Positions 45,836-56,689 of a DNA stretch of 64,000 nucleotides are shown here, one piece after another. The notes under the pieces are model-generated. The model worked only from the letters and a program-made list of their open reading frames with translations, ran no database searches and was not told where the DNA came from. Origin of the DNA: Calycina herbarum (Eukaryota > Ascomycota > Leotiomycetes > Helotiales > Pezizellaceae); NCBI GenBank assembly GCA_001414485.1, contig LLEY01000019.1, forward strand, positions 522,486 to 586,485. Reading direction: 5' to 3'. Positions within the stretch are counted from its first letter, which is position 1. Each line of letters opens with the position of its first letter. The translations under genes and the position numbers were made by a program.

Positions 45836-46554
45836 ATGCAAAAATCCACCTTCTTGACAGTCTTCCTTCCCTTTCTTCCACTCGCCTTGGCCCATCCCCT
45901 AGCCTCAACTTCATCGCTATCACTCCGCACACCACCTATCCTGGCCTGTCCCTCCACTACAGTTTTCACATACACCTCTCTCAAATACCAAACCACAAAA
46001 ATATTCTCGACCCCCGCCCACCTCGCATCGGCGCAAGAAGAAATTACTTTCGATCTTGCCAACTCCGCAACATCTTACCCCCTCCATTGCACAGCTTCTG
46101 CGACTCTACTACCCGACGGGACGACTTCTTTCGATGGGAGCCAAGGATATTGGTGTTCTGATTTAAGTGACGAAAGTGTAAACAAGGAGAACTTTGAATT
46201 CGACGCTAGAGGGCTTGTGGGATCTGAAGGCACGGGAAAGTTAACGTTGGTTCCTAGTTGGTCGTGTTTGGAGGGGGGTGTTAGGTGTGTTTCTCTCACT
46301 CGATCCATTTTTATTTGTCGCTTGCGCAACTTCCATTTCATGAATTATATACAAAAGTACTGACGGAGAGTAGTAAACAATGGATGGGTCTAGGGAATAA
46401 GAATATTACATTTCAGTGCAAGAGAGAGTATTGGCAGAACCCTACTTGGCAGTTGGGTGAGACTTTTAGCAGCGATGTTACCAGCTGTGCATCTGAGACT
46501 CTCAGTTTCGCGCCGCCGGTTGTGCCAGCTTGGGGTGGAAATGGAGGGAAGTGA
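45836..46554 (+). CDS. Small secreted protein, unknown function
   Basis: Two exons are split by an intron starting near 46276 and ending near 46365-46371, giving about 205 residues. The ATG at 45836 starts a signal peptide (MQKSTFLTVFLPFLPLALAHP). The mature part contains Cys residues at the start (ILACPSTTVFTYTSL), in the middle (YPLHCTAS, YWCSDL, SWSCLEGG) and at the end (FQCKREYW, SCASETL), suggesting disulphide bonding. The acidic core has no recognised domain. The exact acceptor is uncertain: GAGAG at 46366 and TAG three bases on both keep the frame. It could be an effector-type or wall protein, but that is inference from size and secretion only. Confidence 0.7.
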
Positions 46555-46689
46555 GAAATATAAAAGTGGCTCAATGTGATGGGCACTTAATATGGTGTAC
46601 TTCCGCAATTTATATTTACAATTTTGAGTCTTGAATGATTTCATTTTGTCTTGTCTGCATTCTCGTGACCTTCTTTTGGGCCCTAGATT

Positions 46690-47640
46690 TTTTGGTGTAG
46701 CTTACCCTATAATTATTAGGTTACCCAGTACTGATATTTGGGGGCAAAAATGATCTTCGGGTAATTCGTCCTTTGCTGGCTCACCCGCAATGTAAATTTG
46801 ACAGGTTACTCGTCAGCTGATAGCATACTCGTTAATCAATAGCTTACTCCAGTTTCTCTCGCTTACTTCACATTGGTTGGCTTACTTAGGAATCGATTAT
46901 TTGGGACACAGATTTGTATAAAATTATAATTGGTCAGAGCATAGAAAACGCGGGGCAACTACGGCAAGCCTTGTATGAACCAAGTATGTAGCTACAACTT
47001 TGTATATGTGTATATACAACTTCTTAACGTAACACTCTTTGGTTTTTATAAGTTAGTGTAATGTACTTGTAAAGAGTTGGGGGAGGATACCCAACACCCC
47101 GTAATCCAGTAACGATAACGCCCTCGGCATCAACAGTTACGATTTCAGCTTCAGCAGTCACAGTTATCAAGCAATGTGGAGAGAAAGGAGCGCCGCCGTG
47201 TTCTACAGTTGTCAAGCAATGCGGAGAATATGGAGCACTATAGCTTACAATGCTGTACTGTTTTTAAATTTTAAAAAGTGTTATGGTTAACAAAAGTTAC
47301 AATTAAATTAGTCGTGCGCTGACCTGGAAATAAATAGTGTTAGGGTCTTTGTGCATGACTTATGTAAATCTATGTCCCAAATAATCGATTCCCTTACTTA
47401 TAATACAATTCTTAGCCCCCAACTATCGTTGGTTTACTTGTCAGTTGCTAGCTTACTCGTCAACTGATAGGTTACCCGCAATCCATTTTTGGCCCCCAAA
47501 ATTGATACTGAGTGACTTGACATTTGCGACCTTACTCGTTCTATTCTTGGCCCCCAATCTCCTATACTGGTTTACTCGTGGCTTACTCGACACGTCAACC
47601 GGTAGCTTACTTGGCAATCAATAGCTTACTCGCTCCTTCT
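46690..47640. repeat. Array of short GCTTACTCG-type repeats with inverted arms around a coding fragment
   Basis: At least 15 variants of (G/A)GCTTACTCG, GGTTACTCG or GGTTACCCG recur at 20-40 bp spacing in two blocks (46690-46890 and 47390-47640), all on the plus strand. Four GCCCCCAA or complementary TTGGGGGC motifs intersperse them. The blocks face each other across inverted arms at 46889-46921 and 47360-47392 (33 bp, 3 mismatches, core AATCGATTATTTGGGACA). It looks like a non-autonomous mobile element but fits no class I can name. Confidence 0.55.
47070..47226 (+). pseudogene. Coding fragment inside the repeat array
   Basis: A stop-free plus-strand stretch reads GYPTPRNPVTITPSAS, then TVTISASAVTVIKQCGEKGAPPC and STVVKQCGEYGAL before a stop. 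The Ser/Thr/Val-rich run and the paired VKQCGE units look like part of a secreted or wall protein. There is no start codon or gene around it, so it is best read as a captured or relic exon. Confidence 0.4.
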
Positions 47641-48141
47641 CCAGCCCACAACTCACACTCTCTTGTTTGATTGGCTTACATTTATGGCTGTCGCGTGACT
47701 TTGAACTCCAACCACACAGAAAAACGTGACAGTGCCAACCGCAAAATCGAAGTATGCGCCCACTTGACTTCAGAATATTAGAGAATGTTGATAATTAGAT
47801 TTCACGTCACAATGATCTTGTTTTTGCGCGCACCGCAAGATTTCAAGCAAGCTTGGAATCCAAAATTCTTCGTTGAAGTTCAGAAGTTCAAACAAAACTG
47901 TTGCGGCTACCTAGAATTAGGTAAATTTATAATTTCGTTTTTGTCGTATTCCAGGTAAGTTTAACATCAAAACGAGTCGTGGAAAAGTCAAGCGAGAGGA
48001 GTAATAATCGCGAAACAATGGAAATGCAGCAAGAAAAATAAAGGTAAAGTGAAATGGATATCATTGATTCATAAAAGAGAAATGCTATGTCGCTAAAAAT
48101 TCAAATATATACAGCCACACAAAAGAAACCAGAAAAGCCCT

Positions 48142-49134
48142 CTACCACGAGATTGGGAGAGCCGAGAGGAGCCATCTACGAAAAGAAGAACCATTCCCCT
48201 TCCCTCCCTTGCCACCCTTTCCTCCAGCTCCACTTCCTGATCCAGTCTTAGATCCACTGTTGCCAGTGCTACTAGTAGTCGCAGATCCAGCAGAGGAAGT
48301 AGTGTAAGAAACCGTGAAGGAGTTCTCGGAAACTGTAGTAGCCTCAGTCAAGACTTCTTCGTCTGTATTCTGGATAGCCATGATGGTAGCGGTCGAGATG
48401 CCTTCTGAAGATTTATCGGTTCTTGCGACGCAGTCTGTGAAAGTGACATCGCCGAAGTCGGCGAAAGCGACTAACTCGCTGTTCTGCTCGAAATCCTCGA
48501 CGATCCATTCTGCATTCTCGCCTCCTAGTGCTGATGTGGATGTAATTTCGATGGTAGCGGTTTTGCCAGTCGTAAGGTTCTCGACTGTTGCGCTACCTGT
48601 GGTGGTGGTTGTTGCGTTGACATACATGCTGATTACATCCCCAGCAGACATCTCGAGGGTGAAGTCGTAGGCGTAGTCGGGGTACCATTCGTACCAAGCG
48701 CTATAAGAAGCCTTTCCTGAAGTATCAACGGTAACATCGATACCAGTTTGAAGAATCGCAGTGCTGTATGTGCTTCCATCAATTCCGACCCAAATACTCG
48801 CTGCGTATTCTCCATCTGTCGCTGAGACTCCGGAAGGAATTGCGGGTGTTGGAACGGTGATAGTGCCGGATACTTCGTTGAAGGTCTCGCCTGTTGGGGG
48901 TTCTGAGATAACGGCTCCGGACCAGTTGGTGCTATATTGGACTGTGCTGTTTCCTGAGGCGGTGTTGGTTTTGGATTTTGAGTTGACTGATTCTCGGGAG
49001 ATCATGGCCGATCCTTGGTGTTCTCTTGCTCCTGCTGCTCGTCGTTGCATGCGTTGAGTTAATCGAGGAGATGGAGCTGCAAGTGCGGAGGTGGCAAGAA
49101 CCACTGAGGACAAGAGGCAAGATGGGAACTTCAT
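48142..49134 (-). CDS. Secreted glutamic endopeptidase, family G1 (eqolisin)
   Basis: This is a single exon of 330 residues. A signal peptide (MKFPSCLLSSVVLATSALAA) and a basic propeptide (~20-62, Arg-rich) precede the catalytic domain, which begins near YSTNWSGAV (67-75). Family blocks are present: ASIWVGIDG, AILQTGID with the catalytic Gln (Gln129), WYEWYPDYAYDF, and AEWIVEDFE carrying the catalytic Glu block (~208-216). It would act as an acid-stable extracellular protease. Unlike typical members it has a ~50-residue Ser/Thr- then Gly/Lys-rich tail (GSGAGGKGGKGGKGNGSS) ending in a short hydrophobic segment (LLSALPISW). That could be a linker or a weak anchor. Confidence 0.95.
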   Translation of the reverse strand: MKFPSCLLSSVVLATSALAAPSPRLTQRMQRRAAGAREHQGSAMISRESVNSKSKTNTASGNSTVQYSTNWSGAVISEPPTGETFNEVSGTITVPTPAIPSGVSATDGEYAASIWVGIDGSTYSTAILQTGIDVTVDTSGKASYSAWYEWYPDYAYDFTLEMSAGDVISMYVNATTTTTGSATVENLTTGKTATIEITSTSALGGENAEWIVEDFEQNSELVAFADFGDVTFTDCVARTDKSSEGISTATIMAIQNTDEEVLTEATTVSENSFTVSYTTSSAGSATTSSTGNSGSKTGSGSGAGGKGGKGGKGNGSSFRRWLLSALPISW

Positions 49135-50609
49135 ATTGAATGTGATGAAAGACTGAAATCGGAAGGAAAGAAGTAGAGAGAAAAAGATGAAAGAGTGAGA
49201 AGAGAAGAGTGGGAGAGAGTGTTGTAGAGGAGTGAGAGAGAGTTGAAGATGGTGAGGAGAAAAATTAGAGACTGCATAGAAGTATATATCCTACTTCCTC
49301 AACCCCTTCCCCAATCTCTAAATCCCCATCTTCGGGAAGAGGCTCAGAGTAAGTCTCCATGGCTTCGTCCTCACAGCGTGGCTTCGCCCCACATCAAGCC
49401 CCCTCATATTAAGCGAAGCTCGAAGATGATGAATAAGTCTGAACTGCGGCTCACAAGCCACAGTCCACTGGCAGTGGACTGTAAAATCCAAAGCTTGAAA
49501 CGAACCGGTACCAAGAAACTAAGAAACATCCTCGGCCATTGGTGTTTTGCATGAATTTGCATCGCCCATCCGCCCCATATATATTGCCGAGAACACGTAC
49601 CCCGGGTGACGAAGAGCTTTGGGGAAAATTAAGCAGTCCACTTTTTGAACAGACCACGAATCAAATGCCCAGTGGTCCTGCGTTTCCCTTGAGATGAACG
49701 GTCCTGTTTCGTGGTCTTCGTCTGATGTCCAGTGAATTCGAGTTGTTTTTAGCACCACACGTCCACGACAAGGTTCTGACTGTGGGGATTTCTGCAGCCT
49801 TAATTCGCGGTACCAGGGGTTTGGGTGGGTGACGAGTCTGTTGATCCTTTGAAGCTGTTTGAATATATTGTAAACATTTCCACTTCATTTTGAAGTTATT
49901 CAATTTCTTCTCGGCGGTCGTGAAATGTTACTCGTGCGCCGCATCGTCTCTCGTCAACTCTCAAAGTTTTGAATCTCGAAATCGTGACTGGACGGAAAAA
50001 TCCATTGGTGAAATACCTTCAATCGAAGTATCCCCCAAAACAAACTTTCTCCCTAAAATTTCTTCCACCGTGGCATTGAAATGTCCATCTTCTCGGAGTG
50101 GCGCATTAGGAAAAGTTAGATGGTGTTGAAGTTTTCCTCTCGAGTCGTGAGGTTGCTGGGTTTCGGAAATTCCCGCTGGGAAAAAGGAGAAGTGGAAGAG
50201 ATCATGTGATTGTGGTCGAGAGCTAAAAATAGAAAAATGACCTTTAGAAACAACATATTGAAAATGAGATACCGGTACTCCTTTACATCAAGGAAGAATC
50301 TCTATTGTCTAAAAGCCGATGTTCGAAAGTATATCTGTCGTGACGTGGAGAATCTTATTTGGACTATTTGCAGGTGACGTACCAATTACCCAATTACCCA
50401 ATTTAGAGATTTTGGACGAGAAAACATCAGCTGAAATCTTTTTTGCGGCAATCGTTGGTCATTCTTCATCCTAAGTACAATCGAATTACTGAATTGTCTG
50501 AAGGGAATCAAGACAAATAACCTAGATATTTGTGTTACGATGAACAATAGCACGATTCCTGGCCCCTCCTTCCCCCTCCTTCCCCCTCCTTCATCTACCC
50601 CATCAACCA
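49135..50609. other. Intergenic region, no gene seen
   Basis: It holds the promoter of the G1 peptidase and the 3' flank of the BBE oxidase. A 10-bp near-tandem unit (CTTCCCCCTC) occurs about three times at 50562-50591 just beyond the oxidase stop codon. An imperfect palindrome (ACAGTCCACT/AGTGGACTGT) lies at about 49460-49484. No coding frame is convincing. Confidence 0.4.
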
Positions 50610-52469
50610 CTAAACACCACTACCAGCCTTACTAATCTTAAATCCCCCCGGACAAAGATTCTGAAACACTCCCTTTGGATCATATTTCCTCCCAACGTCT
50701 CTCAGATTATCCAAATTCCTCTCCCCATAACTCCCCAAAGGATCCTGCCAAGAAGTAGCATAATTCAAATACTTGTACTCCACATATGCACCCGCTTTCT
50801 TACTTTCCACCTCAATATCTGCAACTAACTTCTTCGCCGTAGCAGTAAGGATATCATCGTATTGTGCGTCCAGCCAATTATAGCCAAGATTGAAAAGTAC
50901 TAGTGGTGGAGAAGAGGAGGGGGGTAGACCGAGGTGTGTTGAGTTTGAGAGGTTTGGGGGGAGAGGTTGGAGGGAGATGAGCCATGAAAGGTTCGGGGTT
51001 TGTGATATTGATGGGAGGGAGGCGTTCCAGAGGGAGTGGACTTTTTGAAGGAGGGGGAGGGAGGAAACAAAGGTTGTTGTTGCCCATTGGTATCTATTTC
51101 CGAGGTCAGAAGGGGCTATAAACTTATTTTTGACTTTTATTATAATACACATTGAGAATTAAAAATGTAGAGGTTTTGGCACAACAATTTCAATTATCCG
51201 AAACCATTCAAGTCAATGCCTTTCGATTATGCCATAGAGCTGGGAGAATGACAGGTTTAGGAAGGACTTGAGGATTATGAGATTGGAATATCGAAAAAGA
51301 GGTTGAATGAAAGCAAGGGAATGTACCTGTTTTGTCTAGGAAATGAGGCCAAGGCCTCTTCGGCGAAGGAGGAAGTATTCGATACCCTCATCGTATTAAC
51401 AAACTGTGGTTCCGCCTCCACAAGCGGCTTGAAAACTTCCGGCTCCCTAACTCCAGCTTTCGTATACTCCAACTGCGTATTAACGAATGTACTATTACTA
51501 GCAGATACCCAACCAAAAGTCAAGATGGTCGCGGCGTAAGGATCTTTCGCCTCAAGCAATTTCGCAAAACCTGCAAGTTGGGAATCGGTAGTTGTACTGG
51601 GGGAAATTATCGAACCACCTAGATAATCCTCTTGTACCCATCCGAGGAGGTCGATACGAGTGACTATGCCGAAATTATTGGAGCCTCCTTTCAAAGCTTG
51701 GAAGAGATCTGGATGTTTTTTCTCAGAGGCTTTGATGATTTCTCCTGTGGCGAGGACAATTTCGAAGGCGTGAACATTTTCTGCGACCCAGCCTTTTTGT
51801 TGGCTGAAGAAGGAGATTCCGCCTAGTCGCAAATCTATTAGTCTCAAGAATTTAATGGGGGAAGAAATACTTGCCACCAAGCGTCAGACCTGCGACTCCA
51901 ATATCAGAAACTCTCCCACCAGTAGTTGCAAGTTTCAAAGGATCAAGAAACTTATACATCTCTCCCCATCTCGCGCCTACACCGACACTTACAATAGTTG
52001 CACCTCCCTCTCCCGTATCCACGGCTTTGACGGTGACGATGTTCATAGGGCGGAGATCTATAACTACACCTGAATTGATGTTTGCGGCGCCGGCATTCAT
52101 CATGTGGCCACCGGCTTTTATGGCGAATTTCGCTTTATATTCTGTGATTGTGTTGATGATTTTGGAGACATCTTCTGTTGAATTGGGGGAGATGATGCAG
52201 TAGGGTTGGATGGATTGTTCTTGGAGTGTATAGTAGGATGATAAGGCCGTGGAAAAGGAGGCGTTTCCGGGGAAAGATATTTTGTTCGGGAATTGATGGG
52301 AGAGGGCGTTGCACTTTAATTTGTTAGTGGGGTTGGAATGGACTTTGAAGGCACTTACTGCGTTGATGACTGAAGGGTCTGCTCTTTCTGTGATGAGTTG
52401 ACCAGAAACAAGAGAGCTAGTTGCGAGCACGAAAGTTCCTAGCTGGAGTAACATCTTTGATGGATGCAT
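50610..52469 (-). CDS. Secreted FAD-linked oxidase, berberine-bridge (BBE-like) family
   Basis: The three exons are 51875-52469, 51327-51822 and 50610-51093, giving 524 residues. A signal peptide (LLQLGTFVLATSSLVSG) is followed by the FAD-binding PCMH domain: QPYCIISPNSTEDVSKII, KAGGH with the likely flavin-linking His122, and GVAGLTLGGGISFFS. The BBE substrate region ends with NLDNLRDVGRKYDPKGVFQNLCPGGF, the family's C-terminal signature. The substrate is unknown; relatives oxidise sugars or alkaloid- and polyketide-type compounds. Intron 1 (51823-51874) most likely uses a GC donor (GCAAGT), because this restores the conserved LGGG. A GT donor four bases upstream would drop one glycine. Intron 2 (51094-51326) is long for this region at 233 nt. 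Confidence 0.92.
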
Positions 52470-53382
52470 TTTGAAACTTCGCTGAGAACAGAGGAAGGAT
52501 GAAATGGAATTCCAAGACGCAGCGAAAAAGATATAAAGAAGAACTTCACCAACAAGAAAAATACATAACCTCCGAATCATGAAATCAAAGGTCACTCGAC
52601 TATTTTTCCAATTCCCCTCTGCCAGTTTTATTTAACAAATGGAAAGTCGTATTCTACGCCTTTTTCATGTACGTACATGTACATGTTGGTGTGGTGGTGT
52701 ATGTCAACTGACGGTTCCAATATTTCAGCCTCCAACAAGAATTTGGCCAATCAGCTCGTTTTCTGGCAAGCAGTTGCAACTGTATCTGGCATCTTTTGCG
52801 ATCCCGTTGGCATCCGATTTCCGAGATTACATGTTGGTAATTCTTCAGCTTGACGTCTCTAATCCCGAAGCACTTGATTGCACCATTTGGCGATTTTGTG
52901 TCAAGTGAAGCCAGAGTTCACCCGACCGCCAAAGTACCAAAGTACGGGTGAAGTTCGGTTGAATTGGGGAAGCAAAGGCGGCTGACTAATGTGGTTGCCT
53001 GACAGCTGGTTTGGCGTTGGTCTCGCGATTGGTGGTGGTTGCCTATTCCAGCTACCCTCCTTGCATTTCGTCATATGCCTGAAACTGAAGGAAGGAGCAA
53101 ACCACTTCCACCAAGAATCCCCAGGCCTCAAACTTTTCTCGACCCCATCTCCCCCCATCTCCATCTCACTTGACGACAACCTCAACCGTGGCATTGCGCC
53201 GCATCCGCTTCATTTTCCTTGGTCGTCTTTCAACTTCGATTCCTATCTCTCGTCCGCTCATTCGCGACCCCGCCATCTCCCCCGGCGCGACTACCGGTAC
53301 TCAATTTCTTCCCTTGTCGAGAATCTCTCCAACTCGATCTCTTCCCATTGAACAGCGCCCGTTGTCAACGATATCGCCCACC
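52470..53382. promoter_or_regulatory. Divergent promoter region of the BBE oxidase and SAP/RING genes
   Basis: These 913 bp lie between divergent start codons. A GTACATGTACATGT palindromic run occurs near 52670-52684. An in-frame open stretch precedes the SAP/RING ATG from 53170, with Arg/Ser-rich, mitochondrial-presequence-like composition. A longer N-terminus therefore cannot be excluded. Confidence 0.4.
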
Positions 53383-54769
53383 ATGTCTGAACAAACCTGG
53401 TCCGGTCTCACCGTCGCTGACTTGAAGGCCGAGCTTGTCAGTCGTGGTCTTCCTGTGAAGGGAACCAAGAAGATACTCATCGCCCGCCTTGTTGAGGATG
53501 ACGGCGAAGAAGCAGAGGAAGAAGAGCAATTGGAAGTCCAAGAGCAGGCGCCTGAACCCCAAGGCGAAAATTATCATTCTAAAACCGTAAGGAAACCACC
53601 CGCCTCGTTATCAGCACCCCGTGATGGCCTCTCACAGGAACCTACCCTGCATGGCGCGAAACCTTGTTAATTCGTCTTTGTCTAGATTGCGCAACTCAAG
53701 GCGGAGCTCGCGCGTCGTGATCTCCTTGTAGGAGGCACCAAGCCAACATTGATCGAACGACTCGAAGCCAACGATGCAAACCCCGAGGTCGGCAAGAAGA
53801 AGAAGAAGAGATCTCGAGCTGAAGCACTTGACGATGACGACTCTCTTCTCCAAGATGAACTTGTAATGGAAGATGATCCATTCGATGCAAGCGGCGAGCG
53901 ACGTGCAAAAGAATGGGTTTCTGCTCCTGATGATGAGTACAAGAGAAAGTTGGCCAAAGTTCGAAAGGAACGACTATTCATGCTTGATAGACAAAAGAGT
54001 GACAGAAACGGAAGCCCCATTGAGAAATTCGATATTGCCGGTAGTACTGGTAATATTTACAAGGTCACGATTGGTAGAGAGCCAAAATGCGAGTGTATGG
54101 ATGCAGTAAGTTGTCCTTTCCCTTGGATTATTTTCCCATGATTCCGCACTGACGCAAATACAGAGTACCCGAGGTCAAAAATGCAAGCATATCAAATGTA
54201 TGTATCCGCAAATTCATCATTCAATTCAAACTGACCCCTCTAGACGCTCTCGTCATCATTTTGAAAGCACCAGCCCATCTGTGCTATCAGAATGCATTCC
54301 TCACAAGTGAAATTCGGGTATATACCCCGTCCTGTCTTCAACCTAATTATCTGCTAATTTGTACTAGTCCATCTTCGCCAACGCCCCCGTCACTCAAGCC
54401 CCAGTCCTCGACCACGACCACGACCACCAAGAAGACGAATCCATGTTCAATGGCAAGCGCAAGCCTGTCGACGGAGAATGTCCAATCTGCGTCTTCGACA
54501 TGGAACCCGGTGAAGATCTCGTCTGGTGCAAGGCAGCCTGCGGACAAAACTTCCACCGAGAGTGTTTCGAACAATGGAAGCGGAGCAAGAATGGTCGTCG
54601 TGTCACTTGTGTTTACTGTCGTACAGAATGGCAGGAGGATGTTCCAAGAATGGGTGCTCCGGGTGGTCTTGCGGCTTTGAAGAATATCGCCCCGAAGATT
54701 GGTCACTATAAGAATGTTGCTCATTTGATGCCGCAGTATTCGCAACCGGAGAAGAATGATTATGAATAA
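53383..54769 (+). CDS. SAP-SAP-SWIM-RING protein, probable nuclear E3 ligase
   Basis: The five exons are 53383-53586, 53686-54105, 54164-54197, 54244-54317 and 54368-54769, giving 377 residues. Two SAP helix-turn-helix motifs come first (about 6-40, LTVADLKAELVSRGLPVKG; about 69-103, IAQLKAELARRDLLVGG). SAP motifs bind DNA or chromatin. An acidic/Lys-rich linker with KKKKKRSR follows. A SWIM zinc-binding motif C-x-C..C-x-H uses Cys203, Cys205, Cys215 and His217. A RING-type finger (282-~330) reads CPIC, then CGQNFHRECFEQW and CVYC. SWIM-RING pairs are known in ubiquitin ligases, so chromatin-targeted ubiquitylation is a reasonable inference. The ATG chosen starts the first SAP motif. Confidence 0.88.
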
Positions 54770-56689
54770 GATTCCTAGAAAGGACTTTGGGGATTTCCGG
54801 TCTATTATAGCGAGGAGTCTGGCGATTATTTTGCTTTTTTGCTATTTTTGTTGTTCAAGATGGCGCCGGGGAAACTTTACCTCTTGCTGATGTTGCTTTG
54901 GTGTTAATGGTGTACAGTGCGATGATATGTAAAGGTCATATCATTGAGCGTGTTCAGGTGGACGAATGGGCTTACGGAATACAGAACAACTTGAGGGAAT
55001 ACAGATAGTTGGAGGATGGACTTTTATGGCTTGCTTTAGCTTCGAATGAATAAAGTCAAATTTCAACATCAAAACTTGAGTACAATCGCAGCAGTGAGGA
55101 ATATATTATTACATCATTGTGTATTTGCCTCAAGTAAAGAAATTCACTAACCCCACACTCTCTGACGAGCTCCATTTCTCCGAGATTTGATCCTAGTGAA
55201 TTTTAGCGCTAGCGTAAAGTTTTGTTGCACATCGCGTTTAGGGCTTGATACCCTGAAGCTACAGGGAGTCGGAGCCTGAAAGACCCTTTTTCTTAGGACC
55301 TTTTCCCTTGGACTTCTACCGCTGTTATACTAAGCTGTAAGACACTTTTCTTATAGTAGGTAGATAGGAAGATATTAGATAAGATGAAATTTCAACTAAT
55401 AAATTGATTTTAAGTTGTGTAATTACCGAGTATAAGACGATATTTTAGTTATTCAAGTTTAAAAGAGTAAGTAAGTATTAAGTTACTAAAGTAAGGTATT
55501 AGATTTCTCTAATTCTCAACTAAATAAGTACTAGAATTTAATTTTAATTTAATTTACTTAGTCTTAGATAAGCAGCTATTACTATTAAACTAACTTATTT
55601 CTTAAGATTTAAGAAGAAAAGAAGTAGTTATAATAGAGAATATTTTATTCTTTAAGTAGAGAGAGATAAGAGATAAGAGAAAGAGAAAGAGTATAAAAGT
55701 AGACATCTAATCTAATATAAGATATAGTGTATATAGTTCTACGGAGTAAGTAGTAGAGGTTATAGGTTATAGTTAGTAGATAGGTATAGTAGAATAGAAC
55801 GAGGTAGATAGTAGATAGTAGTTAAGTTTAAGAGTTATCTATTTTCTTCTTTCTTTACTTGAAAGATTTAAAGGATTTAAAAGATTTATTAAGAAAGTAT
55901 TAAGATAGAATTTAGCTTAAGTTTTAATTTCGTCTTTATATATATAGGATAGAATTTCAGCATTGAATTATAAGCTAGAGCCTAGACTCGAATATTTCAA
56001 GCTACCACCCACCTATTCATTCTTCGAGTCGAGCTTCGAATCTCAACTCAGCCTAGCTCAAGTCTAATTTTTACATGATTAGCACCCATCCCGTCCTTCA
56101 GCTTCTCGTCCTTAGCTTTTTCGCCACCTCAACCCCTTCGACACCTCACAACTCACATTGCTCATCCAAATCCATCTCATGTCAACACATAACTTTCCTT
56201 TCCTTCAACCCCTTACTTACTCTGCTCGGTCACAATATACCATCACAAGCCAAAGCACAGCCTCAAGTAAATAAATAAACAATCAATTCTTAATTTTTAC
56301 AAAAAAGCTACACTAGTCAAGAGAACTAAAAAAGAAAAATGAGGGTAGCCTGAACACCAAGCCACCAAGGGGAAAAGACACTATCAATCCATCTCGCACA
56401 CTCCCTGAAACACCCAAACTCCCGCTTTTCCTGCCCCAAGGAAGGAAAGCCAGAAAAAATGAAGTATTACAATAAGGTATATCAAAAAAAGAGGAGGTCT
56501 ATCAACCCAACCCCCCCTCAGTCCTCCCACGGCTCCCAAGGCCTCATAGGAACGAAAATCCATCCATCGCCCCAAGAGAATAAGCCTTAAAAGGAAGACA
56601 ACGTCCAGAATCAGAACCAGAATCTCTCACACCCATCTCACCCACACCCCTCCCACTCCCGCTCAAGTCCAACCAAGAGCCCGACTCAA
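54770..56689. other. Intergenic region holding an A+T-rich decayed relic
   Basis: From about 55310 to 55960 the DNA turns strongly A+T-rich with very few CA or TG steps, the same style as the transposon nest, and has no readable frame. It is probably a RIP-mutated fragment whose family I cannot tell. Pyrimidine-rich 3' flanking sequence of stu1 follows. Confidence 0.5.

Noticed and set aside
48314..48670. 118-codon plus-strand ORF
   Set aside because: It is fully antisense to the G1 peptidase gene, whose motifs are unambiguous.
49460..49484. ACAGTCCACT/AGTGGACTGT palindrome as an operator or terminator
   Set aside because: It is a single occurrence in a eukaryotic intergenic region with no context to give it a function.
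56075..56278. 67-residue secreted-looking ORF
   Set aside because: It is short, low-complexity and next to an A+T-rich relic, with no supporting neighbour, intron or family signal.
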